Part shown: positions 24,697-33,546 of the stretch, piece after piece | How positions within the stretch are numbered: the first letter of the stretch is position 1 | How the letters are laid out: the number at the start of each line of letters is the position of its first letter | NCBI GenBank assembly: GCA_003139615.1 | Contig: PLJH01000141.1 | Span: forward strand, 1 to 64,000 | Origin: Alphaproteobacteria bacterium | GTDB lineage: Bacteria; Pseudomonadota; Alphaproteobacteria; Micropepsales; Micropepsaceae | DNA: 64,000 bases | Direction of reading: 5' to 3' | Made by a program: the position numbers and the translations under genes | The notes under the pieces: model-generated | Database searches by the model: none | Seen by the model: the letters and a program-made list of their open reading frames with translations, nothing else | What the model was told of the DNA's origin: nothing

Positions 24697-24875
24697 TCGA
24701 GATCGAGACCGGGATAGACGAACGCTGGTGCGATGCGCTCGCAATCGGCCTTTGACATGCCTTTGCGATGGGCCGTGGTGTACCAAGTCTCGGCGATTTG
24801 CGCGCGTATAAGGCCTCGGTAATTGCCGAAGCCTTTTTTCGTCGGCGTCCAAATCCGCTGACCTATCAGGACCAT
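24669..24875 (-). CDS. Small hypothetical protein
   Basis: A 68-residue basic protein: MVLIGQRIWTPTKKGFGNYR, then IAETWYTTAHRKGMSKADCE and an acidic end. Its composition is normal and its codon use fits the neighbours. It lies 27 bases after the VUT transporter gene on the same strand and is probably co-transcribed with it. I do not recognise a family. Confidence 0.5.
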   Translation of the reverse strand: MVLIGQRIWTPTKKGFGNYRGLIRAQIAETWYTTAHRKGMSKADCERIAPAFVYPGLDLDHVESADLA

Positions 24876-24902
24876 GTCGATTCAAGTGGAATTTGCTGCC
24901 GT

Positions 24903-25595
24903 TCAAGGGTCCGCAGGTTGTGGTTGGGAGTCGTAGTGCTCGATACCTTCGTAGCGCTTAACTGCCAACGCGAGCTGTTTGGTTATTGGAAGCACTAGAA
25001 ACTCGCAGACCATGACAGCGAACCAGCTGAAGGTCGCAGCAGATGCAATCGTGCTGATGGCAAGAACTCCTCCGAACGCGATTCCGTAGAATGTAATTCC
25101 ATTCACAATCTGGGCAATTCCAACCGCGGTCAACGCTCGTCCATAAAAGAATCGCGCACGCGTTCTAACCTTCAGGCGGGACATAACAAACGAGTTCATC
25201 AGCTCGGTAACGAAGTACGCAACGATACTCGCCGTCACTATCCGTGGAGTTTGAGAGAACAGTGCTTTGAATGCAGGATCGTTTGTATACCCATTCGCGG
25301 GCTGCAAGAGCACAGCCGCTTGAAGGAATAGTGCATACAGGACGAGGCACCCAAGTCCGACGTAGAGCAGGCGGCGGACCCGCCGGTAGCCGTAGACTTC
25401 CGCCATTATGTCCGCGATAATTAGCGAGAACACATAGCTGAGCTGTGACGCGATTACAGACATTCCGTAGATGTTAATGAATTTGAGGTTCAGAACGTTG
25501 GTAATGAGCATGAGCGCCATCATGACCATCGCAAAATAAATCAGCCCTTTTGGCTGCCAGGTGTCTCCCACCCTTACCGTAAGCTCCTTCGCCAT
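24903..25595 (-). CDS. VUT (YhhQ)-family transporter, queuosine-precursor type
   Basis: A 230-residue polytopic inner-membrane protein. The family pattern is visible: LIYFAMVMMALMLITNVLNL, FINIYGMSVIASQLSYVFSL, IIADIMAEVYGY and a late AYFVTELMNSFVMSRLK. YhhQ-type proteins import 7-deazapurine precursors of queuosine; some occur beside DNA 7-deazaguanine modification genes, but none of those is visible here. The start codon interlocks with the divergent FRG gene (CATG at 25593-25596). Confidence 0.8.
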   Translation of the reverse strand: MAKELTVRVGDTWQPKGLIYFAMVMMALMLITNVLNLKFINIYGMSVIASQLSYVFSLIIADIMAEVYGYRRVRRLLYVGLGCLVLYALFLQAAVLLQPANGYTNDPAFKALFSQTPRIVTASIVAYFVTELMNSFVMSRLKVRTRARFFYGRALTAVGIAQIVNGITFYGIAFGGVLAISTIASAATFSWFAVMVCEFLVLPITKQLALAVKRYEGIEHYDSQPQPADP

Positions 25596-26400
25596 GCGCT
25601 ATCTCCCACCGATCGAATGCGATGAAGTCCATTACGCCTCATGGCGGGACTTCAAAGCCGGGTTTGGCGACTACCTTAGCAAACACCACCACGGAATAGA
25701 ACACCACTTCGTCTTTCGCGGGCAACGAGAAGCGCGATGGCCGCTCCAAACAAAGTTCGATCGCGATTTGGGACAGTTGCCGGGGAAGGCCAGCGAGCAC
25801 CGAAAGAATCTTTTGACTGCTTTCAAGCGTCAACTCATGCTCGCCGGCGAAACGTTACCAGACCCTAAGTTACCCCACGCCGATGCACGGACCTTTGCGC
25901 TGGGGCAACACTACGAACTTCCTACGCCGTTATTAGATTGGTCAGTAAGTCCCTACGTTGCCGCGTTTTTTGCCTGCGATGGGGCAGTGCAGACGATCAG
26001 CGTAAATTCTGCGAGAGAGGTGAGAGTGCTCGAAGATCGCCTTGCAATCTTTGCGCTTCGCCGTTATGGCTGCGATGATGACTGGAAGAAAATGAAAGTC
26101 AAATTCATTGAAGATGATGCTCCGGCGAATAAGCGCATTAGGCCGCAGCTTGGGCTCTTCACGCTTACGCCGCACAAATACGCCTCGCTCGAAGCGTGCA
26201 TCGGCAGCTACTGTCGAATCGCAAAGGTTCCGATCGAGAAGTTCCTCACTAAGTTTACGTTGCCCTACAACGCTGCGTTTGGAGCGCTTGCGGATCTCGA
26301 ACTGATGGATATTACCGCCAGGCGAATTTACGCGGATATCGATGGTATTAGCCGATCAGCTGCATTGCGAGTGCGCTTAGCTGCGCTACACGAGTCTTAG
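25594..26400 (+). CDS. FRG-domain protein
   Basis: The protein has 268 residues. The FRG signature FVFRGQREARWPLQTKFDRD is near residue 40, and GQHYELPTPLLDWSVSPYVA near 105 is typical of the family. FRG proteins are named for the Phe-Arg-Gly motif and often occur in defence and mobile regions; their chemistry is not settled. The ATG at 25594 shares bases with the start codon of the divergent VUT gene; an in-frame start at 25561 would overlap that gene more. Confidence 0.8.
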   Translation: MRYLPPIECDEVHYASWRDFKAGFGDYLSKHHHGIEHHFVFRGQREARWPLQTKFDRDLGQLPGKASEHRKNLLTAFKRQLMLAGETLPDPKLPHADARTFALGQHYELPTPLLDWSVSPYVAAFFACDGAVQTISVNSAREVRVLEDRLAIFALRRYGCDDDWKKMKVKFIEDDAPANKRIRPQLGLFTLTPHKYASLEACIGSYCRIAKVPIEKFLTKFTLPYNAAFGALADLELMDITARRIYADIDGISRSAALRVRLAALHES

Positions 26401-26415
26401 GAGAGGTTCCAAAAT

Positions 26416-27783
26416 TCAGGGCGTTTCAAGTCGTGGCGGCGTGTATTTGACTTCCTTTCCTACCCCGTCGTCGTGATCTTTGATCAATTTCTGCAGCATC
26501 GGAAAATCATCGATGTACGAGCGATGCTTGTGTCCGTTCACTATGTCGACCAAATTCCAACGCAACTTGTCATCGAGATCGTTCGATGCGGCATCCCAGC
26601 CTCGTACGACAAGTTCATTCCACAGCGTTGTCATCGCCGATATTAAAGTAGCTGCTTCGTCTCGCCGATTGACTGCAACCCAAAATTTACAGTCTGCCTT
26701 AGAGTCTGGAGCGACTGCGAGGACATCTTTCATATTTAGGTAGCCAATGGTGCGTACGTAAAAGCTGGTTTTGTTGGGACCGTATTTCGGGAATTGCTTT
26801 TCAGCGTATCTGGCCTGTAGACCGCCTACGACACCAAATTCCAATTCGTCATCGACAACAGCTTGGAGGACTTCGTCCGCCGAGGATTTGAACACGACAT
26901 TTTTGGCACGGAGGCGTGGTTGCGTAACAAAGGCACTGTGGCTTCCCGGTCGTGGGTGCGTCTTTATTCGTATCGATCCGCGGATGGTATTTTCCCTAAC
27001 CACATCGGAAAAATCGGACTTCCAAGGAACCCCAATTTTCCCTGTCATTTCTACGTTTTTTGGCCTTCGCCAAATGACGGCGTATCCCTCATATCGGATA
27101 AGGGGATCGCTTGAATAGATGAGCTTGTGTTTGAAAAGTGTCTCTACCGATTTCAATTGTGTAAGTAGCGCGCTGTTATATAGAGCGACATCGATGCGGC
27201 CATTGTAAAGTGCCGCGCCAACATCCGACCAAGGAACGTCCTCGACAACAACAGAATATCCGAGCAGTTCTGAGTTACGAGATAACAGGGCGGGAAACAC
27301 GGATTCGGCAAAGGGGATATCATTGATGCGGATGACGTGGTGCGGTCGTTTCAATTCGTCTCGTGAGAGCGTTTTCTCCGCCCGAGCGGACCAATAGGCA
27401 CGCTTGATGTCCGAAATGGTGTCAAAAGTTATAATGCCGAATCCGGGTAGCTCGAAACCAAACTGACGTTGTATCACGGCGATTATCGTATCAGTCATGG
27501 TTTGGATGCGGCCAAGTGCTTTGATCTCGGACGCTTCCGTTCCTCTGACAAAAAAACTAATAATGCTCTGGAGCGCATGCAAATTCTCGTATCGTTCTTT
27601 GTTCAATGACTTTTGCTTCGTGTTTGTCTTGATGGCCGTGCCGATCACACTTTTCTGAAGCTGCTTCTTCAGTTGGTCTACCTCAAGCTTGCCGTCAAGA
27701 TAAGCTCTGCAGCTACGCAGGATTTCGTCGAAAACCGGATGGCTATTCGGCTTTACGTGTTCGAGCGTTGGCTTGTTGCTCAA
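26416..27783 (-). CDS. Cytoplasmic periplasmic-binding-protein-like protein
   Basis: About 455 residues from a TTG at 27783, which has GGAG 7 bases upstream and removes an unlikely Cys/Trp-rich start; an ATG at 27846 is the alternative. After a helical N-terminal ~130 residues comes a type-2 solute-binding fold: VIRINDIPFAESVFPALLSR, then SDVGAALYNGRIDVALYNSA, IRYEGYAVIWRRP, and EVLQAVVDDELEFGVVGGLQ. No signal peptide is seen, so ligand sensing would occur in the cytoplasm. It lies between the FRG protein and the YcaO locus. Confidence 0.6.
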   Translation of the reverse strand: MSNKPTLEHVKPNSHPVFDEILRSCRAYLDGKLEVDQLKKQLQKSVIGTAIKTNTKQKSLNKERYENLHALQSIISFFVRGTEASEIKALGRIQTMTDTIIAVIQRQFGFELPGFGIITFDTISDIKRAYWSARAEKTLSRDELKRPHHVIRINDIPFAESVFPALLSRNSELLGYSVVVEDVPWSDVGAALYNGRIDVALYNSALLTQLKSVETLFKHKLIYSSDPLIRYEGYAVIWRRPKNVEMTGKIGVPWKSDFSDVVRENTIRGSIRIKTHPRPGSHSAFVTQPRLRAKNVVFKSSADEVLQAVVDDELEFGVVGGLQARYAEKQFPKYGPNKTSFYVRTIGYLNMKDVLAVAPDSKADCKFWVAVNRRDEAATLISAMTTLWNELVVRGWDAASNDLDDKLRWNLVDIVNGHKHRSYIDDFPMLQKLIKDHDDGVGKEVKYTPPRLETP

Positions 27784-27992
27784 GGCGGAGCTCCGATCGA
27801 AAGTGGGCCGAGACCAGCACAAACGCTGACAACAGAGCAAAGGCACGATGCGTGCGACGCGGAAACGTTGACCGCTTCGAGCCTAGCCGCGTTGAGGCCG
27901 AGTGCTCAAGGGTTCGCCATTACCTGGCATTGAACCACGACGAATTGGCGCCATAGCCCCCAAAAAGCACAGATTGCGCCTGCTAAAAGTCG

Positions 27993-28022
27993 TTGCCTAG
28001 CAATGGATTATCTCAGTATACT
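27993..28022 (+). promoter_or_regulatory. Sigma70-type promoter for the peptide-YcaO locus
   Basis: TTGCCT (27993-27998) and TATACT (28017-28022) are separated by 18 bases. The first gene starts 46 bases downstream. Confidence 0.5.
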
Positions 28023-28068
28023 GGTCGGATTGATGCGATGGGCGACTGTGACTCGAAGTGAGGTTTCC

Positions 28069-28287
28069 ATGCCTGTCTTGGAGAACGACACGATTGTTTT
28101 GTCGGGTTCACGCTGGCGCTATTTTCCAGGGAAATATGAGGCGCATCAGCATGATGGCCTTTATGCGGCACAGGGGGAATCTTCTCGTCCACCGGCGCCC
28201 CAAAAAGAGCCTGCCCCAGGAGAAGCCGGCCATCGCCCGACCGATACGCCTCCAGCCCGAAAAATCAGTCGACCGAGCGAAAATTAG
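28069..28287 (+). CDS. Small peptide, possible precursor for the adjacent YcaO enzyme
   Basis: A 72-residue peptide from the ATG at 28069, chosen for GAGG 6 bases upstream. The first half, MPVLENDTIVLSGSRWRYFP, is ordered-looking; the second half is Pro/Glu/Ser/Thr-rich and disordered (SSRPPAPQKEPAPGEAGHRP). It lies 41 bases before the YcaO gene, the classic position of a RiPP precursor. It has no Cys, so thiazoles are excluded, but Ser and Thr could be modified. The precursor role is inference. Confidence 0.6.
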   Translation: MPVLENDTIVLSGSRWRYFPGKYEAHQHDGLYAAQGESSRPPAPQKEPAPGEAGHRPTDTPPARKISRPSEN

Positions 28288-28328
28288 CATATTGGACCTC
28301 CGCACAATAGTGTGGGCTCGTCGTCGCC

Positions 28329-29822
28329 ATGGCTGACGAGAAGGGATATCTCAGTTTACTTTCTAGTGTCGGGATTACGCTTCATCACCCCGACGGCCTC
28401 ACGACAATCCCCACGCCCATAGGGGTGTCACGGCGCGCTCTTCTTGCGGAGGCATCTGCACTCGCGCTCAGTCCACTTTCCCACAATTCGCTAGCAGGTC
28501 GCATCGCGCAGCAAATTCGTACCAGCCGCGAACCGGACCTGCCATCAGCTCCGGTCCCCGGCTCTATAACTCCACTGGATTTTTCACAAGCAGACGAATG
28601 TGACGGTCGGCTCTATTTCTCATCTGTCCGATTTTCGTCTGACCAGTTGATTGAGCGACTTGAGAAGCTCGGGTTGAAGCTGCAGGAGCAATTGGAAACA
28701 GACGAAGGCGATATTGACGAACAAATTAATCCTGCGCGGGTAGCGGCAATCGCTGAGGTCATCCGTCGAACTGATGGCCGTGTCATAGGCGGAGGTAAGG
28801 GCCTCACTCGTCAAGCCGCTCGGGTCGGAGCCATTGCTGAAGCTGCCGAACGCGTCGTTGGAGCGAATCCAAAGGTTCCTGTATTTGTAAACTCAGCGCG
28901 CCGTCTTCGCGAAGAGCACGGCTTATTGATTCCTAGATTCGACGTTGGACCACGCGATGCCTACTCGGACGATCTGGTTATTGATTGGGTCAAAGGTCAG
29001 ACGCTGGATGGCATCGTCGTCGGTCTGCCTGCTGAGCGCGCTCTTTATGACTACGCTCCTCGTTCTGGAGTTTCAGCATTTACGTGGCAACACACAGCAG
29101 GACTCGCGGCGGGAAGCTCGCGTGAGGAAGCGATATGGGCTGGATTATCCGAATTGATGGAGCGGGACGCGTATTGGCTTGCTATGCGATGTCGCGCTAG
29201 ATGTCCAACAATTGACAATTCCATTGTGTTCGACGCACGGCCGAAACTGGCGGCAGCGCTTGGGAGAGCCGGCCTCAGAATTATCATGAGGAATTTTTCC
29301 CTCGACTGGCCGCTGACTATTGTAAGCGCTGTCGCTGTTGATGTCACAGGTCGGATTCCCGCTTTTGCTCATGGCATGGGCTCTGGCACCAACTTGGCGG
29401 CAGCAGCACTAAAAGCGCTGCTGGAATGTCTACAACTGCACTTCGGGTTGTCTCGTCGTTGCAGCGAAGCAAGACAGGCTGTTTTGTTCGGCGAAGTTTG
29501 TCGGCGTCCTGATCTCGCCTGGAGCGATCCCGGCTCAGCACAAGAGCTGGATCATCTCCTCAGCGCTGACGTCGATGGGTTCGCCATTCCCGATCAATCT
29601 GCAAACCAGGACAGTCAGAATATACTTCGGCTTATTCGCGAAAAGTCAGGAGATATATTTTGGGTTGATCTCGGTGAACTCGAAGGTGTGCATGTGGTTA
29701 GAGTCTATTTGCCGGATGCTTTGCTCCCGGAGCCCAATCTTGAACATGTACCGGCTCGACTAGCAACCTGGCTGAGACGGGCCAACCTACGATATGCGTA
29801 TGCTATTCCGATCTTGACTTGA
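28329..29822 (+). CDS. YcaO-domain protein (ATP-dependent peptide-backbone modifier)
   Basis: The protein has 497 residues. The YcaO domain starts near residue 155: GKGLTRQAARVGAIAEAAER, a central AGLAAGSSREEAIWAGLSEL followed by MERDAYW near 275, then AHGMGSGTNLAAAALKALLE. These are the ATP-binding Glu/Arg motifs of YcaO, which makes azolines, thioamides or amidines in peptides, or aids RimO in the housekeeping form. The N-terminal ~150 residues are non-standard and could bind the peptide. No dehydrogenase, E1-like partner or exporter is adjacent, so the locus may be minimal or degraded. Confidence 0.8.
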   Translation: MADEKGYLSLLSSVGITLHHPDGLTTIPTPIGVSRRALLAEASALALSPLSHNSLAGRIAQQIRTSREPDLPSAPVPGSITPLDFSQADECDGRLYFSSVRFSSDQLIERLEKLGLKLQEQLETDEGDIDEQINPARVAAIAEVIRRTDGRVIGGGKGLTRQAARVGAIAEAAERVVGANPKVPVFVNSARRLREEHGLLIPRFDVGPRDAYSDDLVIDWVKGQTLDGIVVGLPAERALYDYAPRSGVSAFTWQHTAGLAAGSSREEAIWAGLSELMERDAYWLAMRCRARCPTIDNSIVFDARPKLAAALGRAGLRIIMRNFSLDWPLTIVSAVAVDVTGRIPAFAHGMGSGTNLAAAALKALLECLQLHFGLSRRCSEARQAVLFGEVCRRPDLAWSDPGSAQELDHLLSADVDGFAIPDQSANQDSQNILRLIREKSGDIFWVDLGELEGVHVVRVYLPDALLPEPNLEHVPARLATWLRRANLRYAYAIPILT

Positions 29823-29843
29823 GCAACCCTAATTCAATTTGAA

Positions 29844-29873
29844 AAGAGCGCCACCTTCCTGGGTGGCGCTCTT
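29844..29873. terminator. Bidirectional terminator after YcaO
   Basis: A 12-bp perfect stem (AAGAGCGCCACC / GGTGGCGCTCTT) with a TTCCTG loop lies between the convergent YcaO gene and the 29890 gene. The minus side ends in TTTT after a C, a better T-tract than the plus side. Confidence 0.8.
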
Positions 29874-29889
29874 AGGCAGTTCCAAAGCG

Positions 29890-30531
29890 CTAGTTGTACG
29901 AAAGAACAAACACGAACACCGCTTTCGGGTCATAGAAGTGCGAGGTATGTCCGGGGCTGCTGCCGAACTCAAGACGGCGATACACTGACTCGAATTTGAA
30001 GATCATTTCGCTACGGTCGAATGCAGTTATTGGTTGCATTGCAACATGTAGCTCTTTGAGGTCTGCTCGAACGTTGTTGCGCACCACCAATTCGCACCCG
30101 ACCTGCGCGGGACAGAGTATCAAACCAAGTTCTGACGCTCGTGTGCAGATTTGGTCGTACGTTGCTCCAGCTGTTAGGCACAGTTGGCCGACTGAGACTC
30201 TGGTGAGCGTCAGTGTTTTGTTGTCCAATGCATAGACGCGAGCAGTCCGCGCCAGGAGCATCATAGTGTAGTCACTGACGATGATTCCTGAGGATCTTAT
30301 TGACTTGATAGAGATCGGATTAGGAGCTCGATTTTTGATGACTTGCCAAACCAGAAACGGCACCGCCGGTCGGTTGGGGACAAGTGCTCTGTGTAATGTC
30401 CCGCTCAATGCATCGGAATTTTTGATCCAGCAGTTGATAGAGCGGGCGTCCATATCCCGAGGTAGGGCTGCGATTACTGCGGCGTGCCATGCGTGATGCC
30501 GACTCACCGCCCTTGATTGTACTTTTTGCAT
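29890..30531 (-). CDS. Hypothetical protein, unrecognised
   Basis: A 213-residue soluble basic protein. I start it at the ATG at 30531 because GGGGGAG lies just upstream (a longer frame reaches 30552). Segments include IIVSDYTMMLLARTARVYAL, TLTRVSVGQLCLTAGATYDQ and LELGLILCPAQVG-like helices. I see no catalytic motif. It is convergent with YcaO, and a 17-bp inverted repeat lies 45 bases upstream of its start. Confidence 0.55.
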   Translation of the reverse strand: MQKVQSRAVSRHHAWHAAVIAALPRDMDARSINCWIKNSDALSGTLHRALVPNRPAVPFLVWQVIKNRAPNPISIKSIRSSGIIVSDYTMMLLARTARVYALDNKTLTLTRVSVGQLCLTAGATYDQICTRASELGLILCPAQVGCELVVRNNVRADLKELHVAMQPITAFDRSEMIFKFESVYRRLEFGSSPGHTSHFYDPKAVFVFVLSYN

Positions 30532-30575
30532 GGGGGGCTCCCCCAGTGCCATTGGACTCCAAAGAAGATGCTTTG

Positions 30576-30628
30576 GCGGTCATAGCAGAGAGGTGCCGAT
30601 CGACGCCGCATCTCTCTGCTATGACCGC
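30576..30628. repeat. Long perfect inverted repeat (17-bp arms)
   Basis: GCGGTCATAGCAGAGAG (30576-30592) and CTCTCTGCTATGACCGC (30612-30628) are perfect complements around a 19-base loop. It could be an operator, an attenuator hairpin for the 29890 gene, or the end of a lost mobile element. Confidence 0.8.
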
Positions 30629-30830
30629 TAGCTACGTGTTTGGAGCGAATGCGCTCGGTGTGGACGTCGGATCATGGCTCGGTCGCGAATGTCCGGCGCA
30701 AAATACGACTATATTATCTTGCCAACACGCGGGCGAAGCCGGTTGTCGCGCTGACGGCCGGAGCGTCCGCTCAGCGAGCGACGACTGTACGCTCCCCCCC
30801 AAAAGAACCACCAACTGGATAGACCATAAC

Positions 30831-30850
30831 ATACTCCGTGTACGGAGTAT
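30831..30850. promoter_or_regulatory. Orphan palindromic operator-like site
   Basis: Arms ATACTCCG and CGGAGTAT around TGTA. TetR- and MerR-type regulators bind sites of this size, but no intact gene starts next to it; the closest is the broken alpA copy 133 bases to the right. Confidence 0.5.
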
Positions 30851-30982
30851 ATAGCTACAGTTGCTCCGCGACTTTACCCACACCCAGCGATAGTCTTGGA
30901 GAGCCCACCGGTGCGGCTTTCGCAACCGAGGCGTAGACGCTCCCTTTCAAGGGAGTAGTTCGATGTATCCCTAGCAAGTCGA

Positions 30983-31171
30983 TCGAAGAAGGGGCTGAGA
31001 ACTGTCTATGGCATTCCGTACAGCCCTCGGCATATCGTGCGTCTCGAAAAAGCCGGACAATTTCCGAAGAGGATTCGGCTTGGCCAGAGCCGGGTCGCGT
31101 GACTGCTCTCGGAGGTGGAGGAATGGCTCATTGTACGCATCGCGAAGCGCGAGGCGTCCATAGACCACTGA
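30983..31171 (+). pseudogene. alpA-family regulator remnant with an internal stop
   Basis: The plus-strand frame reads SKKGLRTVYGIPYSPRHIVR, then LEKAGQFPKRIRLGQSRVA, an in-frame TGA (31100-31102) and LLSEVEEWLIVRIAKRE. The stop falls where AlpA-type proteins have Trp (TGG to TGA). It has no clear start codon. It is the same family as the intact gene at 34575-34775. Confidence 0.75.
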
Positions 31172-31425
31172 CACTCTCTTCTGGGGTACTTGGGGGATCG
31201 GCTCGCTACCGGTCCCTCTTTTTTTGTCCGAAACAGGGGGCGATACGCTGGGGGATACACGGGGGGATACTGCATCCCCCTGCCCTCGATACCAGTTCGG
31301 CCGAATAGCCTCATGAATTCAACGCGTTCAACCGAGCAAACCAAATAATCCGTACCCCGACTTTAGAGCCCTCTTCTTCATATCCTCTATGTCCCCCACC
31401 ACCCACCCATCTAACGCCTCATCCG
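31172..31425. other. Gene-free stretch after the alpA remnant
   Basis: No credible coding sequence is seen. GGGGGATAC is repeated in tandem, and GGGGGAT/ATCCCCC forms a hairpin at 31262-31280. In related islands an integrase often follows alpA; nothing recognisable remains here. Confidence 0.45.
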
Positions 31426-33546
31426 CTACCACTCGTCCGATGGCGCTGTTGGGTCATTCTCTTGTTCGCCAATCGCCCTGAACTCATGACTTCGAAGGGG
31501 CGCCTCCGTCCGGTCCGATCCCGGATCGAATCTGGCCGTGAAGCCTTCGCCCCGGACTGTATCGTCGCGCGGCCCCCCGGCGTCGGAAATGCCGGTCCGC
31601 GCGCGATTGATCTCTCGGAGCCGCGAATAAGCGTCTTCCGCCATCCGCGACTGATCGTTCAGAAGGCCGAACTCGATCGGGATGCTGACGGCGCCCGGCG
31701 TGACGCCGCGGATGTGGCAGGCGAAGGAAAGGCTCGGCTGCGACAGAATAAAATCCGCGGTCGTGCGCATGTCGGGAGCGAGCGCGCGGGCGTCGCCGGT
31801 CGAGACGCCCGAGGCCATTTTGATCGCCGTGTTGGCGGCGAGAGACGCGCGCAGCGAGGGTGTTGCCTGGTCCAGGAACTGGTGGGCGAAGACGCAGCCC
31901 AGTTTGTACTTGCGGGCCTCCGTCAGAAGATCGTCGATATTGCTGTCGAAATAGGCGGCAGCCTCGTCAACGATGAGGAATGTGGGCCGCCGTTCGTCCT
32001 CCGGGATGGCCGCCCGCTCGAGGATCGCCTGGAGCACCAGCGAGATGAAGATACGGCCGAAATTGGCGCTGGCCCCTTTGAGGAAGTCCTTGGCCGTGTC
32101 GACAAATACGATGGCGCCGTCGTTCAGCGACGTGAAGAGGTCGATCTTGGTGCGGGGCGCGGTGAACAGGCGGGCCAGCGTCGGGTTTTCGAGAATGGCG
32201 TTGAGGCGATAGCGGATCTGTTCCTTGGTCTGAACGAAGGTCTTGGATTGGAAGTCCCGCTCGAAGAACTGACGCTGGATCGGCGGCAGGCTTGCGATGG
32301 CCACGCGGTATGGTGCGGCATCGTCCATTAGGGCGAGCATATCGAGGATGGTGGCACTTCGGCCTATGGTCTCAGGCAATGCGAGCATCAGGCGCGCCAC
32401 GAAACGGAAGAACACGCCCTGCTTGGCGGTCAGGTCCGCGCCGATGAGACCCGCAAACAGATAGTCGAATGTCTGGATGACCCCGGCGGTGACCTGTTCC
32501 CTGGTCTCTTCGTCGTATGCTCCGAGCCGATCGCGGTTCACATCGAAGATATTGAGCGCCGGCGGATGCTTGATGTCTCGAGGGGATATGAGCAGGAACC
32601 GTTCGGCGAGCGCCCCATATCCTGGCTCGAACAGTTCGAGGCGCGAAAGTTTGCGGATCAGGTCGCTTTGGCTGTCCACGATTACGAGTGCCGGCGGCTC
32701 GTCCGACATGAGGTCGGACAGGATTAGATTCTGGAGGAGCGTCGTCTTCCCTGCTCCGCTGCCGCCCACGACATGCATGTGGCTGAAGCGCTCGCGATAG
32801 GTGAACTGGAGGGGCACGGGCGCGAGGAAGAAATCATGAAAGGGCGTGCCTTTGAGGTATTGCTCCACAATGTCGTGCAGCGGCGCATCGTTTTGCGACG
32901 GCTTCCTGAACGGCTTCTTGGGCTCATGCGGATCGGCGATGCCCGAGACCTCGCAGATGTTAAAATATAGCCGCTGTGCGACATCGACGAACAGCCCGTT
33001 GTCCACATAGCTTTGCTGCCACAACTCGCCATAGAGATTGTCCATCAGGAGCTTAGGCTCGGGCAGCAGATAGACGAGCGGAATCGTGAAGGGTGACGGC
33101 TCGAAAGCGAGCGGGAGTTCGTCGGCGAGCCTGTCGCCGATCTGCGACAGGCAGTGGACCAAGAGCGAAATCACCCGTTCTTCATGGGCGTGGAAATATT
33201 CCTTGGCGCGCAGGAAATGTCGTAAATCGACCTGCTCCTTCAGCGACAAGTGCGTCCTGTCGAGGTCGATTGTCGGAAACTCGAAGATCGTCTTCTCGGA
33301 TCGGAGCATGCGATCGATCAACTGGGAGAAGTGAGGCAGGACGGGCTCTGAAAGCCGGTCCATGACGGCCCCGTAGATCTGGCCACCCAGTTCGATGTTG
33401 GCTTGTCTCTCGTCGGCATAGCGCGACCGCAGATGCATAGCTCGCACGCGCGCGTACAACTCCTTGGTGTCGGAAAGGTCGCGGGCGCGTTCGTCCGTAA
33501 ACCGGCGCGCGAAGGGCGTGAAGACCGACGGCTTGAAGTCGTCCAT
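31426..33546 (-). CDS. HerA/TraG-like DNA-translocating ATPase
   Basis: The protein has 706 residues from the ATG at 33546, which overlaps the previous stop (ATGA). The N-terminal ~270 residues are helical (DLSDTKELYARVRAMHLRSR). Walker A is VVGGSGAGKTTLLQNLIL near residue 265, followed by VIVDSQSDLIRKL. Walker B is TFLIVDEAAAYFDSN, followed by YKLGCVFAHQFLDQATPSLR. This is the layout of type IV secretion coupling ATPases. With the 33546 and 34299 membrane proteins and the relaxation protein it probably forms a transfer module. Confidence 0.8.
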   Translation of the reverse strand: MDDFKPSVFTPFARRFTDERARDLSDTKELYARVRAMHLRSRYADERQANIELGGQIYGAVMDRLSEPVLPHFSQLIDRMLRSEKTIFEFPTIDLDRTHLSLKEQVDLRHFLRAKEYFHAHEERVISLLVHCLSQIGDRLADELPLAFEPSPFTIPLVYLLPEPKLLMDNLYGELWQQSYVDNGLFVDVAQRLYFNICEVSGIADPHEPKKPFRKPSQNDAPLHDIVEQYLKGTPFHDFFLAPVPLQFTYRERFSHMHVVGGSGAGKTTLLQNLILSDLMSDEPPALVIVDSQSDLIRKLSRLELFEPGYGALAERFLLISPRDIKHPPALNIFDVNRDRLGAYDEETREQVTAGVIQTFDYLFAGLIGADLTAKQGVFFRFVARLMLALPETIGRSATILDMLALMDDAAPYRVAIASLPPIQRQFFERDFQSKTFVQTKEQIRYRLNAILENPTLARLFTAPRTKIDLFTSLNDGAIVFVDTAKDFLKGASANFGRIFISLVLQAILERAAIPEDERRPTFLIVDEAAAYFDSNIDDLLTEARKYKLGCVFAHQFLDQATPSLRASLAANTAIKMASGVSTGDARALAPDMRTTADFILSQPSLSFACHIRGVTPGAVSIPIEFGLLNDQSRMAEDAYSRLREINRARTGISDAGGPRDDTVRGEGFTARFDPGSDRTEAPLRSHEFRAIGEQENDPTAPSDEW

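Noticed and set aside
30576-30628. Retron or reverse-transcriptase ncRNA
   Set aside because: No reverse transcriptase gene is near, and the repeat is shorter than a retron stem region.
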